Below are positions 16,537-26,257 of a stretch of 64,000 bases of DNA, one piece after another. The DNA comes from Phytohabitans rumicis (GTDB lineage Bacteria; Actinomycetota; Actinomycetes; Mycobacteriales; Micromonosporaceae). Position numbers and translations under genes: made by a program. Each line of letters begins with the position of its first letter. Within the stretch, counting starts at the first letter, position 1. Below the pieces are notes generated by a model. That model saw only the letters and a list, made by a program, of their open reading frames with translations, made no database searches and was not told where the DNA came from. The stretch covers positions 3,472,001-3,536,000 of the forward strand of contig NZ_BLPG01000001.1 of NCBI RefSeq assembly GCF_011764445.1, written 5' to 3'.

Positions 16537-17784
16537 ATGCCGAACGCCGTCATCGTCGCCACCGCACGATCCCCGATCGGGCGGGCCGGCAAGGGATCGC
16601 TCCGCGACGTACGCCCCGACGACCTGGCCGCCACCATCGTCCAGGCCGCCCTCGACAAGGTGCCCCAGCTCGACCCCGCCGAGATCGACGACCTGTACCT
16701 CGGCTGCGGCCTGCCCGGTGGCGAGCAGGGCTTCAACATGGCCCGCGTGGTCGCCACCCTCCTCGGCCACGACCGGCTCCCCGGCGCCACGCTCACCCGG
16801 TACTGCGCGTCGTCGCTGCAGACCACCCGGATGGCGTTCCACGCGATCGCCGCCGGCGAGGGCGACGTGTTCATCTCGGCCGGCGTCGAGTGCGTCTCCC
16901 GGTACGCCCGGGGCAACTCCGACGGCCTCCCGCCGGAGGCCCAGGCGGCCGTCGGCGGTGGCTGGGACAACCCGCGCTTCGCCGAGGCACGCGCCCGCTC
17001 GGCCGCCCGCGCCCAGGGTGGCGCGGAGGTGTGGCACGACCCGCGCGAGGCCGCCGAGCTGCCCGACGTCTACCTCGCGATGGGCCAGACTGCGGAGAAC
17101 CTCGCTCAGCTCTACGGGGTCACCCGCGAAGACATGGACGAGTTCGGCGTACGCAGCCAGAACCTCGCCGAGAAGGCCATCGCCGACGGCTTCTGGGCGC
17201 GCGAGATCACCCCGGTGACGGTGCCGTCCGGCGACGTGGTCAGCGCCGACGACGGGCCGCGGGCCGGGGTGACCATGGACGGCGTCGCGGGCCTTCAGCC
17301 GGTCTTCCGCCCGGACGGCCGGATCACCGCCGGCAACTGCTGCCCGCTCAACGACGGCGCGGCCGCCGTGGTGGTGATGAGCGAGACCCGGGCCCGCGAG
17401 CTCGGCGTCACGCCGCTGGCCAGGATCGTCTCCACCGGGGTCACCGGCCTGTCCCCCGAGATCATGGGACTCGGCCCGGTCGAGGCGTCCCGGCAGGCGC
17501 TCAAGCGGGCCGGCATGACCATCGACGACGTCGACCTGGTCGAGATCAACGAGGCGTTCGCGGCGCAGGTGATCCCGTCGTACCGCGACCTGGACATCCC
17601 CCTCGACAAGCTGAACGTCATGGGCGGCGCGATCGCGGTCGGGCACCCGTTCGGCATGACCGGCGCCCGCATCACCGGCACCCTCCTCAACGCCCTGGAC
17701 TGGCACGACAAGACGGTCGGCCTGGAGACCATGTGCGTGGGCGGCGGTCAGGGCATGGCCATGGTGCTGGAGCGCCTGAGCTGA
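16537..17784 (+). CDS. Acetyl-CoA acyltransferase (thiolase)
   Basis: 415 residues of the thiolase superfamily. The nucleophile Cys90 is in LTRYCASSLQTTRMA, the NEAFA block and the GHPFGMTGAR histidine are present, and the C-terminal cysteine is in CVGGGQG. It catalyses either thiolytic cleavage of 3-ketoacyl-CoA or the reverse condensation; without a neighbouring hydratase or dehydrogenase the direction is not clear. ATG 16537 is preferred because AAGGTG lies 7 nt upstream. Confidence 0.9.
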   Translation: MPNAVIVATARSPIGRAGKGSLRDVRPDDLAATIVQAALDKVPQLDPAEIDDLYLGCGLPGGEQGFNMARVVATLLGHDRLPGATLTRYCASSLQTTRMAFHAIAAGEGDVFISAGVECVSRYARGNSDGLPPEAQAAVGGGWDNPRFAEARARSAARAQGGAEVWHDPREAAELPDVYLAMGQTAENLAQLYGVTREDMDEFGVRSQNLAEKAIADGFWAREITPVTVPSGDVVSADDGPRAGVTMDGVAGLQPVFRPDGRITAGNCCPLNDGAAAVVVMSETRARELGVTPLARIVSTGVTGLSPEIMGLGPVEASRQALKRAGMTIDDVDLVEINEAFAAQVIPSYRDLDIPLDKLNVMGGAIAVGHPFGMTGARITGTLLNALDWHDKTVGLETMCVGGGQGMAMVLERLS

Positions 17785-17841
17785 TCCCAGGCCCTGCCCC
17801 TCGGCCCGGACGGGCCGGGGCCGGGCCGAGGCCCGGCGTTC

Positions 17842-17942
17842 GTCGATCAAGGACTTTCGCGTCGATCAAGGGCAAACGGCCGTGGATTGGAGATCAAAGC
17901 ACGACCGTTTGCCCTTGATCGACGGCAAAGTCCTTGATCGAC
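17842..17942. repeat. 57-bp palindromic repeat, copy 3, with full outer arms
   Basis: The core is at 17864-17920 (loop GAGAT). Here the outer arms are also complete: GTCGATCAAGGACTTTCGC on the left and GGCAAAGTCCTTGATCGAC on the right, making a nested palindrome of about 101 bp. It lies between the convergent thiolase and 17971-18291 genes and is the best guide to the full unit. Confidence 0.92.
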
Positions 17943-17970
17943 GGCGCGAGGGCCCGGGGCGCCGCGCGGG

Positions 17971-18291
17971 TCAGGTTAGGGAGTGGCGGACGGTGGATAT
18001 GTCCGTGGCTGCCTGGGCTAGGACGGTGGGGGGTGGGGTGGCGGCCAGGAGGTCGGCCGTTACCACCCGGAACTGGTCTATCAGGGCGGTGTCCGTGGGG
18101 AGGCGGGGTACCGGGCGGCGGGGTTGGCCCTCGGCGTCGGCGGCGCGATCCGCCAGGCGCTGGACCAGGGCGTACAGCAGGTCGCCGCGGGACGACTCGC
18201 CGCCCGCCTGAGCCGCCCACCGGGGCGCGGCCCAGTGGCCGGTCTGGCGTACGAGCAGGTCGACCGCCCGGCTCAGCTCTTGCGCGCTCAC
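17971..18291 (-). CDS. Conserved hypothetical protein
   Basis: 106 residues, mostly helical by composition, beginning SAQELSRAVDLLVRQTGHW and with a LLYALVQRLADRAADAEG segment. No domain is recognised. The GTG start at 18291 has a GGGGG site upstream. Likely a small lineage-specific soluble protein. Confidence 0.6.
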   Translation of the reverse strand: MSAQELSRAVDLLVRQTGHWAAPRWAAQAGGESSRGDLLYALVQRLADRAADAEGQPRRPVPRLPTDTALIDQFRVVTADLLAATPPPTVLAQAATDISTVRHSLT

Positions 18292-18357
18292 GTGACCCCC
18301 GATGCTCTATGAGTGTTTTGCACCTTTTAGGGTAAGTGGGCTTCCCGGCCCGAAACA

Positions 18358-18395
18358 GCCGGACGCCCGCCCCGAGCGGGGAGCGGGCGTCCGGC
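18358..18395 (-). terminator. Hairpin after the BI-1/YccA gene
   Basis: A 13-bp stem (GCCGGACGCCCGC with its complement) encloses a GC-rich loop that can itself fold. On the minus strand it begins 12 nt after the stop and is followed by TGTTTC. Confidence 0.65.
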
Positions 18396-18406
18396 GTGGA
18401 CGATCG

Positions 18407-19216
18407 TCAGTCATCTCCCTGGAAGTAGCTGATCAGGCGAAGGATCTCCAGGTAGAGCCAGACCAGGCTCACCAGGATGCCGAAGGAGGCGACCCAGGAG
18501 TAGCGCTGCGGAAGGCCCATCCGGACGCCCTCTTCCACCTCGTGGAAGCTGAGGATGAAGCTCAGCGAGGCCACCACGATGCAGACGAGGCTGAAACCGA
18601 TGGCCAGCGGGCTGCCGTCGCGCAGGCCGGTGTTGATGTCGAAGAGCGAGAGCACGAGGTTGATCATCATGACGGCGAACAGGCCGACCATCGCCGCGAT
18701 GACACCGCGTACGAACCGGGGCGTGGCCCGGATCGCGCGGATCTTGTAGAGGATGGCCATGAGGAAGAAGACGCCGAACGTGGCGGTGACCGCCTGCAGC
18801 ACGATGCCGTCGTAGAACGACTCGTACGCCTTGCTCACCATGCCGACGAAGACGCCCTCGAAGACGGCGTACGCGACGACCAGCGCCGGGTGAGCCATCC
18901 GAGAGAACGAAATGATCAGACCGAGCACCAGCCCGATCATCGCGCCGCCGATCCAAGCGGCCCCGGCCAGCGAGTCTGGAATCAGCACCCAGGCGGCCGT
19001 CGCGGACACGCCGAGGATGCCGAGCAAGGCCACGGTCTTGACCACGACGTCGTCGACGGTCATCGGCCGTACGGTGGGCGGCGCGGCCGGGTAGTCGGTC
19101 GTGGGGTACGGCGTACCGTAGCCGGGCTGCCCGTACCCGACCGGGGCGTACCCGGCGGCTCGCTCCCGCTCCGCCGCCTGGCCGAGCCGGCTAAGCACCG
19201 GGTTTGAGGTCTTCAC
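18407..19216 (-). CDS. Bax inhibitor-1/YccA family membrane protein
   Basis: 269 residues. A Tyr/Pro/Gly-rich N-terminal stretch (YAPVGYGQPGYGTPYP) precedes seven hydrophobic segments typical of the BI-1/YccA family, ending near LRLISYFQGDD. Family members are linked to ion leak and to control of membrane proteases; a specific role here is not known. GTG 19216 is chosen because GGGAGG lies 7 nt upstream. Confidence 0.9.
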   Translation of the reverse strand: MKTSNPVLSRLGQAAERERAAGYAPVGYGQPGYGTPYPTTDYPAAPPTVRPMTVDDVVVKTVALLGILGVSATAAWVLIPDSLAGAAWIGGAMIGLVLGLIISFSRMAHPALVVAYAVFEGVFVGMVSKAYESFYDGIVLQAVTATFGVFFLMAILYKIRAIRATPRFVRGVIAAMVGLFAVMMINLVLSLFDINTGLRDGSPLAIGFSLVCIVVASLSFILSFHEVEEGVRMGLPQRYSWVASFGILVSLVWLYLEILRLISYFQGDD

Positions 19217-19293
19217 GTCAAGCCTCCCTGACAGGTTTGTGCACGTTGACCGTGCCCTATCTAGGGTAAACGGCAAAGGCTCCTAAACCAGAG

Positions 19294-19374
19294 TGCCCGG
19301 GGCGGGACTCGAACCCGCATGCCTCGCGGCAGCCGCTTTTAAGGCGGCCGTGTCTGCCGTTCCACCACCCGGGC
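19294..19374 (-). tRNA. tRNA-Leu (anticodon TAA)
   Basis: The minus strand begins GCCCGGGTGGTGGAACGGC and ends GTTCGAGTCCCGCCCCGGGCA. The anticodon loop is CTTAAAA, giving TAA, and a long variable arm (GCTGCCGCGAGGC region) marks a class II leucine tRNA. The discriminator is A and CCA is not encoded. Confidence 0.93.
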
Positions 19375-19464
19375 AGGCGCGCGACGGCGCGCAGAATGCC
19401 ACGGTAACCGGTCCACGCCCACCGGGGCGCACCCGGACGGCCGGTCGGCACTAGGGTCAAGGCC

Positions 19465-21306
19465 GTGACCAGCACAGCCCGAGCCGCGCAACCGGACACC
19501 GGCCAGGCCGCCCACAGCACCACTCCGGCCACGAAAACCGCCCAGCCAGCCGGTTCAATCCGGACCAGATTGGCTGCTCAGGTCCGGCCGTACGCCCCCG
19601 ACCTGGCGATCTGCCTGGTCTTCGTGGCGCTGGCCGGGTGGGTCACACATGGGCTCTGGCCCGATCCGGGCGGGCGCGTGCTGGCGCTCAACCCCGAAGA
19701 CCAGACCCTGTACGAGTGGTTCCTGGCCACCGACACGAAGTTCTACTTCGGCGACTGGAGCCTGCTCACCGAGCGCCTCAACGCGCCGAGCGGGGTCAAC
19801 CTCCTCGCCAACACCACCGTCATCGCGCTCGGCGCGCTCTTCACGCCGGTGACCTTGATCTTCGGCGTGCCGGTCACGTTCGCCCTGATCGCCGGCGGCA
19901 ACCTGGCCGGCACCGCTATCGCGTGGTACTTCCTCTTCACCCGCACCCTCGGTGCCAGCCGGCTCGCGGCGGGCCTCGGCGCCGGCCTGTGCGGCTTCGG
20001 CCCGGGGATCGTCTCGCAAAACAACAGCCACCTGCACATGACCGCCCAGTTCCTGGTCCCGGTGCTGGTCTATCTGGTCGTACGGCTGGCGCGCGCGGCC
20101 GACCCGAGCGCCCGCCCGGAGGGCGTCGACCGCCGTCGGGTGGTCACGTCCGGGCTGTGGCTGGCCTTCGTGGTGACGGTGCAGGTGTTCATCGGCGAGG
20201 AGGTCCTCTTCCTCACCGCGGTGACCCTCGCCGTGCTGACCCTCACGTACGCGGTGGCGCGGCGCGACTTCGCCCGGCGGGTGCTGCCGTGGTTCCTGGC
20301 CGGCATGGGGGTCGCCGTCGGCGCGGCCGGGGTGCTCCTGGCGTACCCGCTCTGGTTCCAGTTCGCCGGGCCGCTCAGCGTGCCGAACGGGGTCTTCAGC
20401 CCGCACTACTTCTCCGCCGACCTGGCGAGTTGGTCGGCGATCTCGCCGCTGTCGATCGCCGGCTCCAACGACTCCGCCCGCCTGTCGACCGGCTCGGCGG
20501 AGTACAACACGTTCCTCGGCTGGCCGCTCATCCTGGTCGCCCTCGCCTGCGCGATCCGCATGATCCGCCGGCCGCTCGTCGTGGCCGTCACGCTCACCGG
20601 GATCCTGATGGCCTGGCTCTCGCTGGGCCCAGACATCGTGATCAACGGGAAGCGGACCGACATTCCCGGCCCGTACGCCGTACTCGTGGGAGTGCCGGTC
20701 GTGGACGGCGCCCTGCCGATGCGATTCGCCCTGGCGCTGCTGCCCCTGGTGGCGGTGCTGCTGGTGCTCGCCATCGACCAGGCCCGGCGATCCACCTGGC
20801 CGCGGTGGCTGATGCCCGGCGCGGTGGTCGTCGCCCTGCTGCCGATCTTCCCGGCGCCGCTGCCGACCACCGACCGCCCGGCGCTCCCGGAGTTCATCTC
20901 GGGCGGGCACTGGCGCAGCTGCGTCAAGCCGGGCGGCGTCATGGTGCCGGTGCCCATCGCCACGCCGCCGCAGCCGTGGGCGATGCGCTGGGCGGCCGCG
21001 GCGAACGTCGAGTTCGGGATGCCGGAGGGCTTCTTCATCGGCCCGTACGGCGCCAAGCGCCGGGCGTCGATGGGCACCTACAAGCGGCCCACCTCGCAGC
21101 TCCTCGCCGACGTGGCCAAGGACGGCGGGCGGCCCGGGATCGGCGAGGACCAGCTCCGCATGGCCCGCGAGGACCTCGCGTTCTGGGGCGCCTCCTGCGT
21201 GGTGCTCACCGACGACGCACCGCACCGCGACGACCTGCAGGCCACGCTGGAGGCGCTCCTGGGCCCAGGCACCCGGGTCGCGGACGCCTGGACCTGGAAG
21301 ATGTGA
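19465..21306 (+). CDS. Multi-spanning membrane protein, GT-C-like glycosyltransferase suspected
   Basis: 613 residues with about ten to twelve hydrophobic segments between residues 48 and 470, followed by a soluble C-terminal region of about 130 residues. The first long loop holds acidic residues (ALNPEDQTLYEWFLATD), which is where GT-C enzymes keep their catalytic acid, and the layout matches membrane proteins annotated as mannosyl- or arabinosyltransferase-like. This is a fold-level guess. The GTG start at 19465 is the first in frame. Its stop directly abuts the stop of the convergent ndh gene. Confidence 0.7.
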   Translation: MTSTARAAQPDTGQAAHSTTPATKTAQPAGSIRTRLAAQVRPYAPDLAICLVFVALAGWVTHGLWPDPGGRVLALNPEDQTLYEWFLATDTKFYFGDWSLLTERLNAPSGVNLLANTTVIALGALFTPVTLIFGVPVTFALIAGGNLAGTAIAWYFLFTRTLGASRLAAGLGAGLCGFGPGIVSQNNSHLHMTAQFLVPVLVYLVVRLARAADPSARPEGVDRRRVVTSGLWLAFVVTVQVFIGEEVLFLTAVTLAVLTLTYAVARRDFARRVLPWFLAGMGVAVGAAGVLLAYPLWFQFAGPLSVPNGVFSPHYFSADLASWSAISPLSIAGSNDSARLSTGSAEYNTFLGWPLILVALACAIRMIRRPLVVAVTLTGILMAWLSLGPDIVINGKRTDIPGPYAVLVGVPVVDGALPMRFALALLPLVAVLLVLAIDQARRSTWPRWLMPGAVVVALLPIFPAPLPTTDRPALPEFISGGHWRSCVKPGGVMVPVPIATPPQPWAMRWAAAANVEFGMPEGFFIGPYGAKRRASMGTYKRPTSQLLADVAKDGGRPGIGEDQLRMAREDLAFWGASCVVLTDDAPHRDDLQATLEALLGPGTRVADAWTWKM

Positions 21307-22641
21307 TCAGGACTTGATCGGCGGGGTCACGTCGGTGAACTCCACGCGCGGGTCGTGCAGCTGACCCAGCGCCACCACCTCGCGCTTGAGGAAGAACGCC
21401 AGCGTCCAGTCGATGATCACCCGCACCTTGCGGTTGAAGGACGGGATCCGGCTCACGTGGTACGTCCGGTGCATGAACCAGGCCGGCAGCCCCTTGAGCT
21501 TGATGCCGTACACCTGGGCGACGCCCTTGTGCAGGCCGAGGCTGGCGACGCTGCCGACGTGCTTGTGCTTGTACGGCGTCGGCTCCTGGCCGCGGATCAC
21601 CGCCCGGATGTTGTCGGCCATCCGGACCGCCTGACGGACCGCGTGCTGGGCGCTCGGCGAGCAAAACGTGCCGGGCGGGCCGGTCAGGTCGGGCACCGCG
21701 GCGCAGTCGCCCGCGCTCCACGCGCCCTCGAGCACCCGGTCGCCGTCGACCACCTGGAGCGTGGCCGCGCAGGTGACCCGCCGGCGCTCGTCGCGCGGCA
21801 GGTCGGTGTCGTCGAGCATCGGCGACGGCTTCACGCCGGCGGTCCACACGAGCGTGTCGGCCGGGAAGCTGTCACCGTCGGAGAGCTTCACCACGCCGTC
21901 CACGCAGGACTCCAGCCGGGTGTCGAGCCGGATGTCCAGGCCGCGCTGCAGCAGCTGCTGCACGGTGTACGCGCCCATGTCGCGGTCGACCTCGGGCAGC
22001 ACGCGCTGGGTCGCCTCGACGAGCACCCAGCGCATGTCGTCGACGCTGAGCTCGGGGTAGTACTTGAGCGCGTCCCGGGCCATGTCTTCCATCTCGGCGA
22101 GCGCCTCGATGCCGGCGTACCCGCCGCCGACGAAGACGAACGTCAGCGCCCGGCGGCGCGTCTCCGGGTCGGTCGTGGCGGCACCCACGTCGAGCCGGTC
22201 GAGCACGTGGTTGCGCAGGTAGATGGCCTCGCCGATGGTCTTGAACCCGATGCCGTGCTCGCGCAGCCCGGGGATCGGCAGGGTACGCGAGACCGAGCCC
22301 GGCGCCACGATGATCTGGTCGTACTCGATCTCCAGGGGCGGGCCGATGATCGGCTGCACGGTCGCGGTCCGGCGGGCGTGCTCGATCCGGGTGACCGCCC
22401 CGGCGACGATCTTGCAGTGCTTCAGCTCGCGCCGCAGCGGCACCACGGAGTGCCGCGGAGAGATGTTTCCCGCCGCCGCTTCCGGCAGGAACGGTTGGTA
22501 TGTCATGTGCGGCTGCGGGTCGACGACCGTTACCTCGGCCTCGCGCGCCCGTAGCTTCTTGGACAGCCGCAGGGCCGCGTACAGCCCGACGTGGCCGGCC
22601 CCCACCACAAGGATCCGTTGCGGATTCACGGCCTCAATCAT
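21307..22641 (-). CDS. ndh: Type II NADH dehydrogenase
   Basis: 444 residues. Two Rossmann motifs are visible: VVGAGHVGLYAAL near the N-terminus (FAD) and FVGGGYAGIEALAE (NADH). WSAGDCAAVPD and the SPSAQHAVRQ block bind flavin and quinone in the family. A C-terminal amphipathic/hydrophobic segment (VIIDWTLAFFLKREVV) would attach the enzyme to the membrane. It oxidises NADH and passes electrons to menaquinone without pumping protons. Confidence 0.9.
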   Translation of the reverse strand: MIEAVNPQRILVVGAGHVGLYAALRLSKKLRAREAEVTVVDPQPHMTYQPFLPEAAAGNISPRHSVVPLRRELKHCKIVAGAVTRIEHARRTATVQPIIGPPLEIEYDQIIVAPGSVSRTLPIPGLREHGIGFKTIGEAIYLRNHVLDRLDVGAATTDPETRRRALTFVFVGGGYAGIEALAEMEDMARDALKYYPELSVDDMRWVLVEATQRVLPEVDRDMGAYTVQQLLQRGLDIRLDTRLESCVDGVVKLSDGDSFPADTLVWTAGVKPSPMLDDTDLPRDERRRVTCAATLQVVDGDRVLEGAWSAGDCAAVPDLTGPPGTFCSPSAQHAVRQAVRMADNIRAVIRGQEPTPYKHKHVGSVASLGLHKGVAQVYGIKLKGLPAWFMHRTYHVSRIPSFNRKVRVIIDWTLAFFLKREVVALGQLHDPRVEFTDVTPPIKS

Positions 22642-22707
22642 CCGCCTGTGGCCGCGATTACACCGGGCCGACGTGGGGTTCTGTGACCGAGGCCGCTACC
22701 AGGGCCG

Positions 22708-23250
22708 CTAGCGACGCCGCAGGAGCCACGCGAGCAGGGCCGCGGCGCCGACCGCCACCGCCAGGCCGGCGAGCGCGGCGGCCAGGAAGGACCGGTCCCC
22801 GACCCCGTCGGCGGCGGCGAGCAGGAGCACGCTGAGCACCGCCGAGCCGAGCAGCACGGCCAGCGCCCGGGACAGCCAGCGGATCACCACCTCGAGCGGG
22901 ACCTTGGCGTCGTACGGCAGGAGCGCGGCCAGCGTCGCGAGGCTGTGGACGAGGTACAGGCACGACGCCAGGGCGATCATCCGGCCGAGGGTTACCGGGT
23001 CGTCGTACCAGACCGTGGAGACGACCCAGCCGCCCACCGCGATCAGGATCGCCACCGTCACCCACGGGCTGCGCGGTAGCACGGCCGCCAGCCCGGCCTG
23101 CAGGACGAGGATGCCGAGGAAGTAGACGGTCATGGCCTCGGGCGGGTACGCCGCGACGTACGCGGCCAGCGCGGCGGCGAACACCCCGGCGCGGATCAGC
23201 AGCGGCCCGAGCGTGGCCCGGGTGACGAGCATGACGGCCCGCTCGATCAT
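22708..23250 (-). CDS. Five-segment membrane protein at the end of the MoxR/DUF58 operon
   Basis: 180 residues, nearly all hydrophobic with four to six membrane segments and a C-terminal LLRRR. No named family is recognised. The ATG at 23250 overlaps the DUF58 stop (ATGA), so it is translated from the same message as MoxR and DUF58. Confidence 0.75.
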   Translation of the reverse strand: MIERAVMLVTRATLGPLLIRAGVFAAALAAYVAAYPPEAMTVYFLGILVLQAGLAAVLPRSPWVTVAILIAVGGWVVSTVWYDDPVTLGRMIALASCLYLVHSLATLAALLPYDAKVPLEVVIRWLSRALAVLLGSAVLSVLLLAAADGVGDRSFLAAALAGLAVAVGAAALLAWLLRRR

Positions 23251-24604
23251 CGCAACACCCCCTTGGGCGCCGACGCCAGCCGGGCCACGTCCCGCAGGAC
23301 CAGGTCGAGGCTGCCGGCCCCGGCCCACCGCACCACCGGAACGCCGTGCTCGCGCAACTGGCCGACGGTGTTGTCCCGCTCCAGCAGCCACAGCCGGTGA
23401 GCCACGTCACTCCAGCCGGTACGGCGGGGCGGGGCGGCCGCCGGCGGCAGCGTGTCGACCGCGAGGACGAACCGGCCGGACCGGGCGAGCCGGGCCACCA
23501 TCTCGGCCGACCGCCCGTCGACGAGCGGGGTCAGCACCACCACCAGCGCGTTCGAGGAGAGCAGGTGCGGCCCGAAGACCTGGTCGTACGGCTCGTACGG
23601 GGACGGCTGGGCTTCGACGTCCAGGAGCCACTCCAGCACGGTCAGGTACTGCCGGCGGCCGGTCGCCGGGCGCAGGCGGCGGGCGGACGTGCCGTACTCC
23701 AGCATCGAGACCCGGTCGCCGCGGTGCAGGTAGTGCTCGGCGATCGCGGCGGCGGCGCGCACGGTGGTGTCGAGGACGGACGCGCTCCCGCCGACGCCGC
23801 CGGAGCGCCCCGCCTCGGCCAGCACGTCGAGCAGCAGCACCACCTCGGCGTCGCGGTCGGACAGCGTGGCCGCGACGTGCAGCCGCTCGGTGCGCAGCGA
23901 GACCCGCCAGTCGATGCGGCGCAGGCGGTCGCCGGGCCCGAAGATGCGTACCCCGGCCAGTTCGCCGCCCTCCCCCGGCCGGCGCGACCGGTGGCCGCCG
24001 ACCAGCCCGGCGGCCCGCGGCATGGCCTCGTCGGCGTCGAACGGCTCGGTGACCGGGTAGACCTTGACGTCGCGCGCCGCGGCGATGCCCGGCCGGCTGG
24101 CCATCAGCCCGTCACAGGCGGCGGCCCGGGCCAGGGCCGGCCCGAACGGGTGCCGCCCCCAGCGGTTCGCCGGGCCGCGCAGCTCGATCTCCTCCACCCC
24201 GCCCGGCGGCAGCGTCAACAGGCGCGGCCGGTCGCCCTCCTCGACGCGCACCCAGCGCGGGATGCGGGTGCGGACCACCACGAGGTCGTACGCCGGCACG
24301 TCCGGGTTGCCCACCGTCACCACGGCCGCCGCCTCGTCGCCCTCGGCGAGGTACGCGTCGTCCACGGTGAGCGCGATCCGCGGCCGTTCCCGGGGCGGCG
24401 GCGCAGCGCGACCGCGGTGCCCACCGCGAACGGGATCGCGAGCACGACCAGATCGACCCGCCCGACCAGCACGCCGGTGATCAGCAGCAGCCCGGTCAGC
24501 AGTACGGCCCGGCCGAGGGCGCGGGTGGGCGCCCACTCCGGGATGTCGTCGGCCGGCGCGAAGACGGCCTCCTCCCCCGGCGCGGCGGGCCGCAGGACGG
24601 TCAC
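23247..24604 (-). CDS. DUF58 protein (vWA-like), frame broken by one base
   Basis: About 453 codons. The N-terminal part (VTVLRPAAPGEEAVFAP, then two membrane segments up to ALRRRPG) and the main part (RPRIALTVDDAYLAEGDE onward, with the DUF58 core RRIDWRVSLRTERLHV and a vWA-like LLLDVLAE) are in different frames. Adding one C in the minus-strand CCCC run (24392-24395) restores a continuous protein. DUF58 proteins accompany MoxR ATPases and are thought to help assemble or activate substrate complexes at the membrane. The GTG start overlaps the MoxR stop (GTGA). Confidence 0.83.
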
Positions 24605-25670
24605 GGCGACTTCTCGCGGCGGCCGACCTCGAGCGACTCGGTGATCCGTACGCCCGGATCGCGGGGCCCGGGCGCGCCGTAGCCGGCCGCGTACGTGGGC
24701 ATGGCACCGCTGGCCGGCGCCGGCACCTTTTCCAGCACCTCGCCGACCACGAAGGACGGGTCGACGCGGCGCAGCCACATCTCCGGGCGCAGCGTGATGC
24801 GGTGCGCCAGCGCGGGGGCGGCCACGTCCTTGACGTCTTCCGGGATCACGAAGTCCCGGCCGGCGAGCGCGGCGCGGGCCCGGGACAGCAGCAGCAGCGC
24901 CAACGAGCCCCGGGGCGACGCCCCGACCAGCACCGACGGGTGCTCGCGGGTGGCCGAGGTGAGGTCGACGATGTACCGGCCGATCGAGTCTTCGACCGCG
25001 ACGTCCTCCAGGGCCGCCTGCATCCCGCGCAGGGTGGGGGATTGACGACGGCCTGTAGCTCGGCCTCCTCCTGGCGGCGGGACATGCGGCGGCGCAGCAC
25101 GTCCCACTCCTCCTCCCGGGTCGGGTAGCCGAACGACACCCGCAGCAGGAACCGGTCCAGCTGCGCCTCCGGCAGCGGGTACGTCCCCTCGTACTCGATG
25201 GGGTTGGCGGTGGCGAGCACGTGGAACGGCGCGTCCAGCCGGTAGGTGACGCCCTCCACCGAGACCTGCTTTTCCTGCATCGCCTCCAGCAGGGCCGCCT
25301 GGGTCTTCGGCGGCGTCCGGTTGATCTCGTCGGCGAGCAGCAGGTTGGTGAAGACCGGCCCGGCCCGGAACGTGAAGTCGGCCCGGCGCTGGTCGTAGAG
25401 GAACGAGCCGGTGACGTCCGCGGGCAGCAGGTCGGGGGTGAACTGCAGCCGCCGGAAGTCCAGCCCGAGCACCTGCGCGAACGACCGCGCGGTCAGCGTC
25501 TTGCCGAGGCCGGGCAGGTCTTCCAGGAGCACGTGGCCACCGGCGAGGATGCCGGACAGCACCAGTTCGAGGGCGCCGCGCTTGCCGACCACCACCGTGC
25601 CGACCTGGTCCAGCACCGCATGGGCCAGCCGGCCGACCTCGTAGACGGGTACCGGTTCGACATCACTCAT
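24601..25670 (-). CDS. MoxR-family AAA+ ATPase, frame broken by one base
   Basis: About 356 codons. Walker A is in LLEDLPGLGKT, Walker B in LLADEINRTPPKTQAALLEAM, and sensor and arginine-finger regions (ANPIEYEGTYPLPEAQLDRF) are intact. After VVNPP the frame is lost and continues as TLRGMQAALEDVAVED in another frame; one extra base in the 5-base run at 25036-25040 repairs it. MoxR ATPases act as chaperones for vWA-containing partners such as the DUF58 protein next door. The ATG overlaps the preceding stop. Confidence 0.88.
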
Positions 25671-26257
25671 AGCTTCTCCAGACGGGAGACGGACGCCGCC
25701 AGGTCGGACGGCGCCAGCGGGCGCTTGGCCGGGGTGGTCAGGAAGTTCCACAGTGGATCACCGATGAGCGCCCGCGCGCGCTTCGGGTCGCTGTTCAGCG
25801 TAAAGCCGTGCCGCTGCCGCAGGCGCTCGTCGACCATTTCCCGCAGCAACGGCCGCACCGAGGTCTGGAAGCGCTCGCGGTCGGATTCGTACCAGCTCAG
25901 CCGCCGCTCCCAACGCGTCACCGCGACGCGCAGCGCGTCCTGCTCGGCGAGCCAGTTGTAGGAGCCGCTCTCCTCACCGGCGCCGCGCGGAATCCCCGCC
26001 CGGGGCTGCGGCGGCGCGGCTACCAGCGCGACCACCCGGCGCAGCATCAGCAGCGCGAGGCAGCCGGCGTACGCGAGCGGAATAGACAGCGCCAGGCCCG
26101 CCATCCGCAGGCCGAACACGGCGACCGCGGCCATTCCACCGGCCATCAGCAGGGTACGGATCCACCAGCCGGTGCCGGTGGTCAGCCGCTTCTGGCGGGG
26201 CGGCGCGTCTTCGTCGTGCCGCAGCAGGTCGTCGATGCTCGCATCGGCGTCGGTCAT
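25667..26257 (-). CDS. Membrane protein of the MoxR operon, unknown family
   Basis: 196 residues: an acidic N-terminus (MTDADASIDDLLRHDED), two adjacent membrane segments (about 32-75) and a soluble C-terminal half rich in Arg and Glu (WERRLSWYESDRERFQ). No named domain is recognised. Both ends overlap neighbours by ATGA junctions, which places it firmly in the operon between the DUF4129 protein and MoxR. Confidence 0.75.
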   Translation of the reverse strand: MTDADASIDDLLRHDEDAPPRQKRLTTGTGWWIRTLLMAGGMAAVAVFGLRMAGLALSIPLAYAGCLALLMLRRVVALVAAPPQPRAGIPRGAGEESGSYNWLAEQDALRVAVTRWERRLSWYESDRERFQTSVRPLLREMVDERLRQRHGFTLNSDPKRARALIGDPLWNFLTTPAKRPLAPSDLAASVSRLEKL